64,000 nucleotides of DNA from Holophagales bacterium (GTDB taxonomy: Bacteria > Acidobacteriota > Thermoanaerobaculia > UBA5066), in NCBI GenBank assembly GCA_016714815.1, contig JADKBZ010000014.1:1-64000 (forward strand), written 5' to 3'. Below the pieces are notes generated by a model. The model searched no databases. It saw only the letters and a program-made list of their open reading frames with translations, and had not been told where the DNA came from. Shown here piece after piece: positions 26,235 to 35,869 of the stretch (its first letter is position 1; each line of letters begins with the position of its first letter). The position numbers and the translations under genes were made by a program.

Positions 26235-27223
26235 GCGGCGACGGCGAGCGGCCGCGCCGGACCTTCACCGCCGATCGCGGCGACGACCGCGAACGGATCG
26301 ACCGGGTCCTCCTCAGGCACCTCGCCGACCTTCCCGAGGCCTCCCGGACGAAAGTCCAGGAGTGGATCGACGCCGGCCTCGTCACCGTCAACGGGAGGGC
26401 GGTCCCGAAGGCCTCCGCGAAGGTCGCCGCCGGCGACCTCGTCGACACCGTCCTGCCGCTTCCGCCTCCGCCGAAGCCCGAGCTGATCCCCCAGGACATC
26501 CCCCTCACGGCCCTCTTCGAGGACGAGTACCTCCTCGTCCTCGACAAGCCCCCCGGCCTCGTCGTCCACCCCGCCGTCGGGCACCGCGACGGCACGCTCG
26601 TCAACGCCCTCCTCTTCCGGTCGCAGGAGTGGGGTGGCGAGGCCGACCGCCCCGGCCTCGTCCACCGCCTCGACAAGGACACCTCCGGCGTCCTCGTCGT
26701 CGCCAAGAACGAGGCCGCGCACGCCGGCATGGCGAGGGCCATGAAGGCCCGCACCCTCGTGAAGGAGTACCTCGCCGTCGTCTACGGTCGGACGGCCGTC
26801 ACGAAGGGAAAGGTCGACCTCCGTATCCTGCGCGACCCTCACGACCGCAAGCGGATGGCGACGTCGAAGACCGAAGGGCGCGAATCGACGACGCTCTACG
26901 AGCGGCTCGGCGAATCGACCGGCGAGAAGGCCGGCCTCTCTCTCCTCCTCTGCACGCTCGTCACCGGCCGCACGCACCAGATCCGCGTCCACCTCAAGGC
27001 GATCCACCATCCCATCGTCGGCGACGCCACCTACGGCTCGCCGCGCTGGAAGGGAATCGCCGACCCGGCGCTCCAGACGGCCTGTCACGATTTCCCCCGC
27101 CAGGCGCTCCACGCCCGCCGCCTCGCATTCGACCACCCGGTCACCCACGAGCGCGTCGACGCCGTGGCGCCGATCCCGGCGGACCTCGCGGGGCTGCTCG
27201 CGATGGCGGGGCTCTCGCTCTGA
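26231..27223 (+). CDS. rluD: RluA/RluD-family 23S rRNA pseudouridine synthase
   Basis: 330 residues from a GTG overlapping the lgt stop. An N-terminal S4 RNA-binding domain (about residues 20-80, VQEWIDAGLVTVNG) precedes the synthase domain with the catalytic aspartate in VHRLDKDTSGVLVVAK and the C-terminal TGRTHQIRVHLKAI and RQALHARRL motifs. It isomerises uridines in large-subunit rRNA; RluD-type specificity is assumed from domain order, and the lspA-rluD linkage is common. It ends 4 bp from the convergent flavoprotein gene. Confidence 0.9.
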
Positions 27224-27227
27224 CGGG

Positions 27228-28436
27228 CTAGACGGCCGCCGCCACCCGCGCCCACTCGCTTCGCGAGCGGTCGACGCAGTCTTCGATCGAAAGGCCGGCG
27301 AACCAGTTCCCAAGGACGCAGAGGCGGCGTCCCGCCGAGAGCCGGTCGATCTCGCCCACGATCCGTTCGTGCCCGAGGGCAGGCGACGGCAGGACGGTCC
27401 GCTTCTCGACGAGGTCTTCCAGGTCCGTCTTCCCGAGACCGAGCAGGCGCGTCACCCGGGCGACCCGCTCGTCCTGCGACGGCCCCGGCTTGAAGTGAAA
27501 CGCGAACGAGCGCCATTCGGGGTCGGGCACCGAATCGCGCGTCACGGCGGAGTGGAAGACGTCCTGCCGCGGCACGAGGAACATCGAAACCGGGATCTTC
27601 ACCTTCGAGGCGCGAACGGCGAAGGCGAGGGTCTCGACCACGGTGTCCCTCACTCGCGAAACCTGCGCGGCCAGCTCCGGCGCGGCCCCGCCGAGGACCG
27701 CCGACGACGCGGACGGCGGAGTGGCCACCGCCACGACGGCCGCCTCGTGGCGTTCACCGTCGTCCGTGACGACCATCCAGGCGGAACCGCTCGCCTCGAG
27801 GCTCACGGCCGTCCGCCCCGCCGCCACCTCGATGCCGGGCTGCCGGGCGAGCGTGTCGGTCATCGATTGGAGGCCTCCACGGAGCGTGAAGCTGCGCGGG
27901 AAGTCCTTCCGGCGCGTGTCGCGCATCTTGAAGAGCATCCCGGCCGGGAACGCGTCGGCGCTCTGCGAGGGAACGGCCGAGAGCATGGGGCCGAGGACCT
28001 TCGCGTAGTTCCGCTTCCCGACGATGCGGCCGTAGAACTCCTCGACCGTCTTCCCGTCCTTCTTCGCCCCGATCATCCGGGGAAGGCTGAAAGCGGCTTC
28101 CGGCCACGAGAAGAGCCGGAGCAGGACGCCGAGGTTCGATCCGGGGACGAGCCGGTCGCCGTCCAGAAAGCGCAGGTGCGTCTTCGCCCGCTGCTGGACC
28201 TCGGCGCGCAGTCCACACCCTTCGATCAGCTCGGTGAACCCGACGTAGGAGTTGTAGCAGGTGTGGGCGCCCAGCTCGAACCAGTAGCCACCCTCCATCC
28301 GGTGCGTCGAGAGGCAGCCGCCCGGCTGCGGGGCGCGTTCGAGGACGAGGACGGAGCGACCGGCCCTGGCGGCCTCGAAGGCGAAGGTCAGGCCGCTGAT
28401 TCCGCCGCCCACAACGACGACGTCGTGCTTGCTCAT
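27228..28436 (-). CDS. FAD-dependent amine-oxidase-family protein, protoporphyrinogen oxidase-like
   Basis: 402 residues from the ATG at 28436. The N-terminal dinucleotide fold VVVVGGGISGLTFAFEAARAG is followed by ERAPQPGGCLSTHR, and a C-terminal FAD-contact segment runs VLGNWFAGLSIEDCVDRS. The overall plan is that of HemY/HemG-type protoporphyrinogen or coproporphyrinogen oxidases, and GLSIEDCV resembles the usual ending of that family. No other heme gene is nearby, so a carotenoid or other amine-oxidase-type reaction cannot be ruled out. An earlier in-frame start would overlap the divergent gene and is not used. Confidence 0.7.
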   Translation of the reverse strand: MSKHDVVVVGGGISGLTFAFEAARAGRSVLVLERAPQPGGCLSTHRMEGGYWFELGAHTCYNSYVGFTELIEGCGLRAEVQQRAKTHLRFLDGDRLVPGSNLGVLLRLFSWPEAAFSLPRMIGAKKDGKTVEEFYGRIVGKRNYAKVLGPMLSAVPSQSADAFPAGMLFKMRDTRRKDFPRSFTLRGGLQSMTDTLARQPGIEVAAGRTAVSLEASGSAWMVVTDDGERHEAAVVAVATPPSASSAVLGGAAPELAAQVSRVRDTVVETLAFAVRASKVKIPVSMFLVPRQDVFHSAVTRDSVPDPEWRSFAFHFKPGPSQDERVARVTRLLGLGKTDLEDLVEKRTVLPSPALGHERIVGEIDRLSAGRRLCVLGNWFAGLSIEDCVDRSRSEWARVAAAV

Positions 28437-28505
28437 GCGGAGCGGAGGTTCGCATGCCCGGGACCGGGGCGCGAGCTTCCCGTCACCCTTCCTTTCGAAA
28501 ACGGC

Positions 28506-28534
28506 TTGGCCCCGATTCTGAGACGAAGTAGCAT
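28506..28534 (+). promoter_or_regulatory. Candidate promoter for the secreted protein at 28555
   Basis: TTGGCC (28506-28511), a 17-bp spacer and TAGCAT (28529-28534) lie 20 bp before the ATG, with an AGGAG ribosome-binding site between. Both boxes are imperfect. Confidence 0.3.
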
Positions 28535-28554
28535 CTCGCCGCAGGAGAACCCAC

Positions 28555-29422
28555 ATGCGCATGCTCCGAGCGACTCTGGTTGCCCTTCCGCTGACCCTCT
28601 TCGCAATCGCCGCCAGTGCTCCTGTCATCGCCCAGGAGCCGACGGTCATCAAGGGCGAGGCGATCCTCGCTCACCCCGTCGGAAAGCTCGCCATCCAGAC
28701 CGCCGAGCTTCTCGCGGCCGGGAAGATCGAGGAGGCCATTCGCCTTCGGACCGTCAAGGACCAGGAGGAATGGAAGAAGGAATCGGCTGCCGAGCGCCAG
28801 GAGATGACCGCGCGGATGAAGGAGCGCGCGCCCGACCCGAAGCTCCTGGCCGAGGCGCTTCGCAAGGGCGGGATCCTCACCGTGTATCCGGCACGGGGCA
28901 CCGACCTGACCCGGGCGACGCTCGAGTCGCCCTACGGCAAAGGCGGAGAGATCATGGCCCTTTTCGCCTCCGACAAGGGCAAGTGGTACGGGTCCATGGG
29001 ACCTTCGGTCATGGAAGGCGCCTCCGACCCCGCCAAGGAGGTCCGTATCACGGGGGCCGACATCCTGAAGCACCCGATCCACGACCTGGCGCTCCAGTAC
29101 TCCGACGCCATCCACTCCGGGTCGCCCGAGGCATTCCTGAAGCTCGCGAGCGCGAAGTCGCAGGACGCCTGGAAGGTGGGCCGAGCGGAGCGAGCGAAAG
29201 GAGATCGTCGCGTATTACCTGAAGACCATCCCTAAGAGGGCTGCTCTCGCGGCCGGCATCCGCTCCGGCGGCATCCTCCTCATCGCGGATGACTCCGTCG
29301 CAACCCTCAACGTCATCACGACCGAGAGCCTGTCGAAAGAGCCCGGGGTCGTCCAGTCGACGTCCACCACCGTGGGCATGCCGTTCGTCTTCGAGAACGG
29401 TCAGTGGAGGGTCAAGAGGTAG
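28555..29422 (+). CDS. Secreted protein of unknown function with two similar halves (apparent frameshift)
   Basis: Signal peptide about residues 1-26 (LVALPLTLFAIAASAPVIAQ). The mature part has two similar units: KGEAILAHPVGKLAIQTAELLAAGK near the start and TGADILKHPIHDLALQYSDAIHSG later, each followed by a helical stretch and a GGIL segment, so a duplicated domain is likely. At 29178-29180 the frame changes: DAWKV is followed by AERSERKEIVAYYLKTIP in the next frame, to a TAG at 29420. Removing one G from the GGG run restores about 288 residues. I do not recognise the family. It converges on sbcC. Confidence 0.7.
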
Positions 29423-29442
29423 CCGGCCCGCTCCTCCGGCCG

Positions 29443-32400
29443 CTACGCCCCGACGACCCGCACCTCGCTCCGCCCGCCCCCGCGGGCGACGACCCTCACC
29501 TGGACGCCGATCTCGTCCGCGAGACCGTGGACGTGGGAGATGACGCCTACCCTTCTCCCCTTCGATTGCAATGCGTCGAGCGCCGCCATCGCCTTCTTCA
29601 GCGTTTCGAGGTCGAGCGAACCGAACCCCTCGTCGATGAAGAGCGAGCCGATCGACGTGGAGCGGGTCGAGAGCGACGCGAGCCCCAAAGCGAGCGCGAG
29701 CGACACGAGAAAGCTCTCGCCTCCCGAGAGGCTCTCGACGCTCCGGACCTCGTCGCCCATGTCCCCGTCGACGACGAGGAGGCCCAGCTCCGAGCCGCGG
29801 GCCGGAACGAGGCGGTAGCGCCTCGCGAGGTCCTCGAGGTGACGGTTCGCGCTCGTCACGAGAGTCCGGAGCGTCAGTCCCTGGGCGAACTTCCGGAACT
29901 CGTTCCCGGACGCCGATCCGATGAGGTCCGAGAGCTGCCGCCAGACCTTCCCGCCCTCCTCGGCCTTCCGCTTCTCCTCCTCGGCCGCCCGCCTCGCCGA
30001 TCTCGTCACGTCGTCTCCGCGGAGGGATGCCACCAGCTGCTGCCGCTCCTCGTCCGCGAGTTTCCACCGGCCGATCGTCGAAGCCGTCTCGGCGTCGAGC
30101 TCCTCCAGCGCCGCCGGCCCGGGCCGGAGACCGAGCCCGACGAGCGCCCCGTCGCACGCGATCCGAGCGCCCGTCGCGATCTCCCTGGCCCGCGTCTCCT
30201 CGGCGACGGCCGCCCCGACGGCGGCCTCGGCGCCCGCGCGCTCCGCCTCCGCCGTCGCCTTGCGTTCCGCCGCGACCCGGAGCGCCTCGTCGGCCGCAGC
30301 CACGTCCCGGTCGAGCTCTTCGATCACCTCCGCGACACGACGGCCGCCGAGCAGCGAGGCGCGCTCCATCCGGAGTCCCGCCACCGCCGAGGCGGCTTCC
30401 GCGGCGCGGCGCTCCCTTTCCGCCGCGGACCGCCCCGTGGTCTCGAGCCGCGAGGCCGCGCCGGACCGCTCCAGCTCGAGACGACGGACCTGGGCGACGG
30501 CCGCGTCGCGCTCCTCTTCCTTCGCCCGATACGCGTCCACGTCCGCGGCCCAACGGGTGCGAAGCCCTTCCGGATCGGCCTGGAGGAGGCGGAGGGACTC
30601 GGGATCTTCCGCCGCGAACCGCTCGAGCTCCCGGACGAGGTCTCCCCTGCCGCGTTCGAGCGCGTCGACGCGCGTCCGCGCCAGGCTCTTCGCACCCTGC
30701 GACTCCGAAAGCTCCTTCTCCGCCGCGAGGATCTCCTTCCGCGCCGCATCCAGCAGGCGAGCCGACTCGTCCCGCGCCTTTCTCGCCCGTCCGGCCTCCG
30801 CGTCCCGCGCGACGGCCTCGGCCGCCCGAGCCCGGACCCCCTCCTGGCGGCTCCTGGCTTCCAGACGGCGGATCGGGAGGAGGCGGCGGACCTCGTCCAG
30901 ACCGGCCTCGTCGCCGGGCGCCTCGCGGAGGGAATCGCCTTGCGGCAGGCCGACGGCCTTCTCCGTCCATTCCGAGCCGAGCGCCACGAGCTCGACATCG
31001 GCCTTCGCCACGGCCTCGCCGGCTTCCTCCGCCCTGCGACGGGCGTTCGCGGCCTCCGCACGACGGCGCGTCTCCTCCTTCGTCGTATCGGCGAGGAGCG
31101 CGCGCTTCGCCGCGAGCTCGCCCTCCAGCGCCACCGTCCGGTCCGCGGGGACGGCGTCGGGTTCGGCCCAGGGGTGCTCCGCGGAACCGCAGAGCGGGCA
31201 CGGTTGCCCCGCCTCGAGCGTTCTCCGCCGGTCCTCGAGATCTCTCCGGGCCGCCGCGGCATCCCGGGCCTTCTGGAGCAGGGCGACGCGTTCCTCCTCC
31301 TCCCGGGCCCTTGCGGCCGCCGCGTCGGCGGTCTCGTCGCTCTCGGAGGCGAGGCGCCTTTCGGTCTCTCCCGAGCGCCGGGCCGTCTCGAGCCTCTGCC
31401 TCTCCTGCCCCATGGCCGAGCAGATTCGTTCGAGCTCCGCGAGGGTGCCGATCTCGTCCGAGATCCGCGCGCCGTCGATCCCGAGCGCCGCCCGGTCGAT
31501 CCCGACGAGGGCGCCCTCCGCCACGCCGACGGCCGTCTCCGCCTTCGCGAAGGCCGCGTCCGACTCCGTCTGCTTCAAGGCGGCCTTTGCGACGCGCGCC
31601 GCGGCCGCCGTCTCACCCAGGATCGTCTCCGCGAGCTTCGATTCCTCGCGGCCGATCTCCCGAAGACGATCGCTCAGCTGCTCGAGCTCCCGGCCGCAGC
31701 GCTCCCACTGGGAGTCGAGCGGGGCCGTCGCCGCCCGCTCCGAAAGCCAGGCTGAGGAGTCGGCCTCGACGGCCCGGGCCCGTTCGTGCTCTTCCTCCAG
31801 GCGGCCGACGGCCTCCGCAGCCTCGGCCCTTTCCCCGCGGGCGGTCCCGGCGTCCGTCTCTGCACGGCGGGTCTCGTCGGCCTTCTCGTCGATCCGGGCG
31901 TCGAGCGCCTTCGCCGCGTCGAGCTCGCCCTGCTTCCCCTCGCGCTGGGCGTGGGCGGCGGTCGCGCGATCCCGGGCGGACCGAACCTGCTCTTCCGCCT
32001 GTTCCGCGTCCCGTCCTTTCGCGTCCCGCACCTCTCGTTTCACGGTGACGCGACCGGCGGCGCCGAGAGCCTCGCTCTCGCGGTCGGCCGTCTCCCGCGC
32101 CATTCCCCTCGCGGCGTACAGCCTTCGGCGGCGCTCCTCCAGCGCGTCGACGGCGAGGCGCAGCCGCACGGCGTCCTCATCCCGGGTCCGGCGCTCCCCG
32201 TCGTCCATCGGCACGAGGCTCGCGATCCGCGCCTCGATCTCGCCCAGGGCGCGGGCGAGTCCCTGCCCCTTCTCCCAGGCCTTCTTCGAGACGCGCGTGT
32301 AGATGTCGGCGCCGGTGATCTTCTCGAGCAGGTCGGCCCGCTCCTGGTCGCTCGCCCGGAGAAACGCGGCGAAGTCGCCCTGCGCGAGGAGGACGGCCTT

Positions 32401-32907
32401 GCGGAACTGGTCGAACGAAAGGCCGAGGAGCTTCGTGACCGCCGCCGTCACGTCCTTCTCCCCATCGGCGATCGGCACGGGTGGAGCGGCATCGACCCGA
32501 AACAGCGTCCGGCGGACGAGCTGGAGAGCACCCGCCGGCCGGAGACGCGCGCGTCGCACCTCCCACCGCGCCCGGTACTTCACGCCGTCCACGCCGCGGA
32601 AGTCGGTCTCCGCAAAACCCTGCACGGCACCGCGCCGCAGGAGGTTCCTCGAGTCCTTCGCGGTGATCCGCTGCCCCTCGTCACCGTCTCCGGTCACCGG
32701 GACCTCGAGGTTTCCGCCCCCCTTGCTGCGGGGGGTCTCACCGAACAGGCCCAGGCAGAGGACGTCGAGCAGAGTGCTCTTTCCCGCCCCGGTCGGGCCC
32801 GTTATGGCGAAGAGGCCGGCCGAGACGAGCGGCGGCTTCTCGAAGTCGACCTCGAAAGAGCCTTCGAGGCTGGCGATGTTGGCGCCCCGGATCGCGAGGA
32901 TCTTCAT
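29443..32907 (-). CDS. sbcC: SbcC, Rad50-like exonuclease ATPase subunit
   Basis: 1154 residues from an ATG overlapping the sbcD stop (ATGA). Walker A in GPTGAGKSTLLDVL near residue 38, Q-loop LAQGDFAAFL, long coiled-coil arms rich in Ala, Glu and Arg, a zinc-hook CPLC in the middle (GQPCPLCGS), and the ABC signature LSGGESFLVSLALALGL followed by Walker B SLFIDEGFGSLD. Length and layout are normal for SbcC. With SbcD it opens and degrades hairpin and blocked DNA ends. The partner SbcD here lacks one metal ligand. Confidence 0.95.
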   Translation of the reverse strand: MKILAIRGANIASLEGSFEVDFEKPPLVSAGLFAITGPTGAGKSTLLDVLCLGLFGETPRSKGGGNLEVPVTGDGDEGQRITAKDSRNLLRRGAVQGFAETDFRGVDGVKYRARWEVRRARLRPAGALQLVRRTLFRVDAAPPVPIADGEKDVTAAVTKLLGLSFDQFRKAVLLAQGDFAAFLRASDQERADLLEKITGADIYTRVSKKAWEKGQGLARALGEIEARIASLVPMDDGERRTRDEDAVRLRLAVDALEERRRRLYAARGMARETADRESEALGAAGRVTVKREVRDAKGRDAEQAEEQVRSARDRATAAHAQREGKQGELDAAKALDARIDEKADETRRAETDAGTARGERAEAAEAVGRLEEEHERARAVEADSSAWLSERAATAPLDSQWERCGRELEQLSDRLREIGREESKLAETILGETAAAARVAKAALKQTESDAAFAKAETAVGVAEGALVGIDRAALGIDGARISDEIGTLAELERICSAMGQERQRLETARRSGETERRLASESDETADAAAARAREEEERVALLQKARDAAAARRDLEDRRRTLEAGQPCPLCGSAEHPWAEPDAVPADRTVALEGELAAKRALLADTTKEETRRRAEAANARRRAEEAGEAVAKADVELVALGSEWTEKAVGLPQGDSLREAPGDEAGLDEVRRLLPIRRLEARSRQEGVRARAAEAVARDAEAGRARKARDESARLLDAARKEILAAEKELSESQGAKSLARTRVDALERGRGDLVRELERFAAEDPESLRLLQADPEGLRTRWAADVDAYRAKEEERDAAVAQVRRLELERSGAASRLETTGRSAAERERRAAEAASAVAGLRMERASLLGGRRVAEVIEELDRDVAAADEALRVAAERKATAEAERAGAEAAVGAAVAEETRAREIATGARIACDGALVGLGLRPGPAALEELDAETASTIGRWKLADEERQQLVASLRGDDVTRSARRAAEEEKRKAEEGGKVWRQLSDLIGSASGNEFRKFAQGLTLRTLVTSANRHLEDLARRYRLVPARGSELGLLVVDGDMGDEVRSVESLSGGESFLVSLALALGLASLSTRSTSIGSLFIDEGFGSLDLETLKKAMAALDALQSKGRRVGVISHVHGLADEIGVQVRVVARGGGRSEVRVVGA

Positions 32908-34175
32908 CGCTCGGCCTCCGCTTCGCCGACGAGATCGTGGAACGCCGCCAGGAGCTCGGGAGACGGCTCGCCCTCGTGCTCCTTCGCGTACTTCATCCGG
33001 AAGACCTCCTCGGGCGTCACGTCGGAGAGCGACCGCTCGGTCTGCTCGTGGGGGGCGCTGCCGCTGCCCGTGGAGGTCGGATCGACGCGGAGCAGGCGCG
33101 CGTCCTTCCCCGCGACGGCGTCCTGGATCGCGCTCTTCCACCCCGGCTCGCCCGCCTCGACGACGAGCCGCACCTCGAGAAACGGCCTCCGGTCCGGCTC
33201 GCGCCGCTCGGGGTCCGGATCGGGCGGCAGCGCCCGGAGAATCGGGAGGATCCCGGCGAGAGGCAGGGAACCGCCTTCCGGGAGCCTGAGGATCGGCACG
33301 CTCCGGGGCACGCGAACCGCCTCCACGCTCGTCGCACGCCCGTCCGCGAGGGTCACGAGGACGACCTGGTGCGGATACCCCGCCTCGTCGAGCGAGAGCG
33401 GGATCGGCGACCCGGCGTAGCGGACGTTCTCCCGCCCTCCGACGGTCTGGGCGAGGTGCAGGTGCCCGAGCGCGACGTACCCGACGTCCGACCCGAAGAC
33501 GTCCAGTGCCACCGCCTCCTGGTTCCCCTTCTGGATCTTCCTCTCGCTGATCTCGCTGAGATGGCCGCCGGCCGCGTACAGGTGCCCCGTCAGGACGACC
33601 GCCTCGCCGTCGGTCCGCCGGCTCCGGACGAGGGCGGAAGCCTCGGCGTAGACCGCAGCGACGCGCGTCGCGTTCGGGTCGATCCTCACGCTCCCGTCGT
33701 CCTCCAGGGCTGCCTCCTCGCCAAATCCCGCGAGATCCGACGACCGCAGGTAGGGCACCGCGGCGACCCACGCCCGGCGGACGCCCTCCCGGTCGCGGAG
33801 CGGCACGAGGAGCCGGGCCGGGTCGAGGCGGCCGTCCGCGCACGGCAGCTCCCCCACGACCGTCACGTCGAGGGAAGCGAGGACCTCGCGCGGCGCCTCG
33901 AGCCGCGCCGCCGAGTCGTGGTTCCCCGCGATGGCGACCACCTGCAGCCCCTTCCGGCGCCGCCCGGCCTCGACGAGGAAACGGTACCAGGCGCGCTGGG
34001 CCGTGGCGGGCGGGTTGGCGGAGTCGAAGATGTCGCCCGTGACGAGAAGGGCGTCGACCTCGTGCGCCTCGATCGTGTCGAGGAGCCAGGAGAGGAACTC
34101 GTCGTGCTCCACCTCCCGGTCCGCGTCGAGGAGGGTGTGACCGAGGGGCCAGTCGGACGTGTGCAGGAGCTTCAT
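32904..34175 (-). CDS. sbcD: SbcD, Mre11-like nuclease subunit (motif I His replaced)
   Basis: 423 residues. Metallophosphoesterase motifs: KLLHTSDWPLGH, LLVTGDIFDSAN, AIAGNHDSA, LTGHLYA and ALGHLHLAQ. In SbcD/Mre11 motif I is normally DWHLG, with the histidine binding a metal; here codon CCC gives Pro at residue 10, one base from CAC. The other motifs are intact. The C-terminal capping and SbcC-interaction region follows. It is upstream of sbcC with a 4-bp overlap. The substitution may be a sequence error or may weaken nuclease activity. Confidence 0.93.
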   Translation of the reverse strand: MKLLHTSDWPLGHTLLDADREVEHDEFLSWLLDTIEAHEVDALLVTGDIFDSANPPATAQRAWYRFLVEAGRRRKGLQVVAIAGNHDSAARLEAPREVLASLDVTVVGELPCADGRLDPARLLVPLRDREGVRRAWVAAVPYLRSSDLAGFGEEAALEDDGSVRIDPNATRVAAVYAEASALVRSRRTDGEAVVLTGHLYAAGGHLSEISERKIQKGNQEAVALDVFGSDVGYVALGHLHLAQTVGGRENVRYAGSPIPLSLDEAGYPHQVVLVTLADGRATSVEAVRVPRSVPILRLPEGGSLPLAGILPILRALPPDPDPERREPDRRPFLEVRLVVEAGEPGWKSAIQDAVAGKDARLLRVDPTSTGSGSAPHEQTERSLSDVTPEEVFRMKYAKEHEGEPSPELLAAFHDLVGEAEAER

Positions 34176-34223
34176 CTCGTCCTTTCGATGCCGCCGCCGC
34201 GGCCGCCGGGAAGGATGCGGGAG

Positions 34224-34251
34224 GGAGTCGGACGGATGGAGTCCGACCTCC
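34224..34251 (-). terminator. Probable terminator after the WYL gene
   Basis: GGAGTCGGAC (34224-34233) and GTCCGACCTCC (34241-34251) form a strong hairpin with one bulged base and a 7-nt loop, 10 bp past the WYL stop and before sbcD. No clear T tract follows, so it could instead be a leader hairpin of sbcD. Confidence 0.45.
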
Positions 34252-34260
34252 CCGCGTCTC

Positions 34261-35241
34261 CTACGGCATCAGGCCGTAGCCGCGCGCGAGGGCCGCAACG
34301 TGCTCCCGGACGTCGGCGACGAGCTCGGCGGGCGCGAGCGCCTCCGCGTGCCGGCCGAAGGAGAGGACGAACCGCCGCGCCTCCAGGAGGGACCCCGCCG
34401 GCAGCTCCAGCTCGACGGCACCGTCGGCCACCCGGACCAGCTTCTGTTTCTCGTGCCAGCGGACCTCCGTGATCCACTCCGCGACCTCCCGTCCGAACCG
34501 GACGCGGAACTTGAACCGCGGCTTCCCCACGTAGAGCCCGATGGTGTCGCCGAAGTGCTCCTCGGGGCGGAAGCCCTTCGGCGGCGAGAAGCGGCGCGTC
34601 CCGACCCGGGCGTCCTTCATCCGCGAGAGATAGAACGTCTTCACCTCGTCCCCCTCCGGGTCGCGGCCGAGGAGGAACCAGTCGGTCCCGAACAGGACGA
34701 CGTGCAGAGGCTCGAGCTCTCGCCAGCCTCCCTGTCCGGTCGGCTTGCGGTAGTCGGCTTCGAGGACGACCTTCTCGCGAAGCGCCGTCGCGACCGCGTC
34801 CCACACCTTCGGGTCGACCGGGCGCTGGGCCTGCGGGCGGATGTAGAGCTTCTCCACGAACGAGGACGGCGCGATCCGGACCTCCGGCGGCATCAGCTCC
34901 GAGAGCCTCTCGAAGATGGCCTTCATGTCCTTCGCGATCGGGGTCCCTTCGTACATCTGGAGGACCTTCATCGCGACGCCGACAGCGAAGAGGTCGGCCC
35001 CCCTCATCGCGAGCCACGGCAGGTGCCAGCCGGTGTCGGAGTAGTGGTACGTCCCGCGCCGGGCGTCCCACAGAAGCGGCGCTCCGAACTCGTCGCGGAG
35101 GTTGTCGACGAGACGCTGCACCGTCTTCGTGGACGTTTCCCACTTCGTCGCCAGCGTCGTGGCCGTCACCTTTTTCCCCGATCGGAGAACGTCGTCGAGG
35201 TCGAGGATCCGGCGGAAATAGGGACGGTCCTTGAAGGTCAT
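34261..35241 (-). CDS. WYL-domain transcriptional regulator with N-terminal HTH
   Basis: 326 residues from the ATG at 35241, preceded by a GGGGAAAG ribosome-binding site. An HTH_11-like helix-turn-helix (about 10-60) contains ATTLATKWETSTKTVQRLVDNLRDEFGAPL. A WYL domain (about 140-230) follows with LEPLHVVLFGTDWFLLGRD and KTFYLSRMKDA, then a WCX-type C-terminal region. WYL regulators often sense nucleic-acid or nucleotide ligands and control DNA repair, phage defence or stress genes. sbcD-sbcC lie directly downstream on the same strand, which makes a DNA-damage link plausible but unproven. Confidence 0.85.
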   Translation of the reverse strand: MTFKDRPYFRRILDLDDVLRSGKKVTATTLATKWETSTKTVQRLVDNLRDEFGAPLLWDARRGTYHYSDTGWHLPWLAMRGADLFAVGVAMKVLQMYEGTPIAKDMKAIFERLSELMPPEVRIAPSSFVEKLYIRPQAQRPVDPKVWDAVATALREKVVLEADYRKPTGQGGWRELEPLHVVLFGTDWFLLGRDPEGDEVKTFYLSRMKDARVGTRRFSPPKGFRPEEHFGDTIGLYVGKPRFKFRVRFGREVAEWITEVRWHEKQKLVRVADGAVELELPAGSLLEARRFVLSFGRHAEALAPAELVADVREHVAALARGYGLMP

Positions 35242-35869
35242 CTGCTTTCCCCCAGGGAAGTATGGACGTTCCCCGGCGCGCCTTCCGGCCTGGTCCCGGG
35301 CCCTCGGGCCGGGGCTCGAATCGGTAGGATGCGGAGCGCGAGTCCCGTCCCGTCGGGGGAGTCGCCGTCGCTTCGCCGCGCGACCGCCACGGCCGAAACG
35401 ATCCCCAACGAGCCCTTCCCCGTCACCCCGGCGATGGTCGCCCGGGCGATTCGAGAGGCCGACGCGATCGGCCGCGCCTGGAAGGCCGTTCCCACATGAA
35501 TGCCGCGGGTTCGGTAAGGCCTTCGGGTAGCCGTCGACGAGGCATTGAGCGTCCCGTGGATGGCGCGCATTCGCGCGTGGCAGCAGAGCGCAACCGCGGA
35601 GGGAGCTGGGCTCACGGCAGGGTCGACGAGACGTCGAAGAGCCAGATGAGTCGCTTCGTTGGCGACGCCGACTCGAAGTCTCCCTCCACCGCCCGGTCCG
35701 CTCGCTCCGCTTCTTGCGATCCCATCTCCACCTTCCGGCACGTTCTGAGCGGCCCGAGAGGCCCGGTTCCCGCCGCGGAGCCGTCTTCCAGATTGACACG
35801 TCCATCCCTGCTTTGATCAGATCGAGTGCCGGCCCATTTCCCTTCTGACCGACTTCTTTCGGAGGATCT
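35242..35869. other. 628-bp intergenic region without a convincing gene
   Basis: Between the WYL gene and the beta-helix gene. Short open frames occur on both strands, including one from an ATG at 35329 to 35499 (56 codons, PNEPFPVTPAMVARAIREADAIG), but none has a ribosome-binding site or a family I recognise. The right end carries a candidate promoter and the GGAGG of the beta-helix gene. Such a long gap is exceptional in this window, so it may hold an untranslated leader or a decayed insertion. Confidence 0.5.
35793..35822 (+). promoter_or_regulatory. Candidate promoter for the beta-helix protein
   Basis: A perfect TTGACA (35793-35798) is followed 18 bp later by TCAGAT (35817-35822), about 48 bp before the GTG start. 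The -35 is consensus and the -10 is weak. Confidence 0.35.

Noticed and set aside
35329..35499. Possible 56-codon gene in the intergenic gap
   Set aside because: No ribosome-binding site, no recognisable family, and overlapping open frames on the other strand.
35496..35816. Plus-strand open frame of 106 codons in the same gap
   Set aside because: Ser/Arg/Pro-rich, without ribosome-binding site or family, and it overlaps the candidate promoter of the beta-helix gene.
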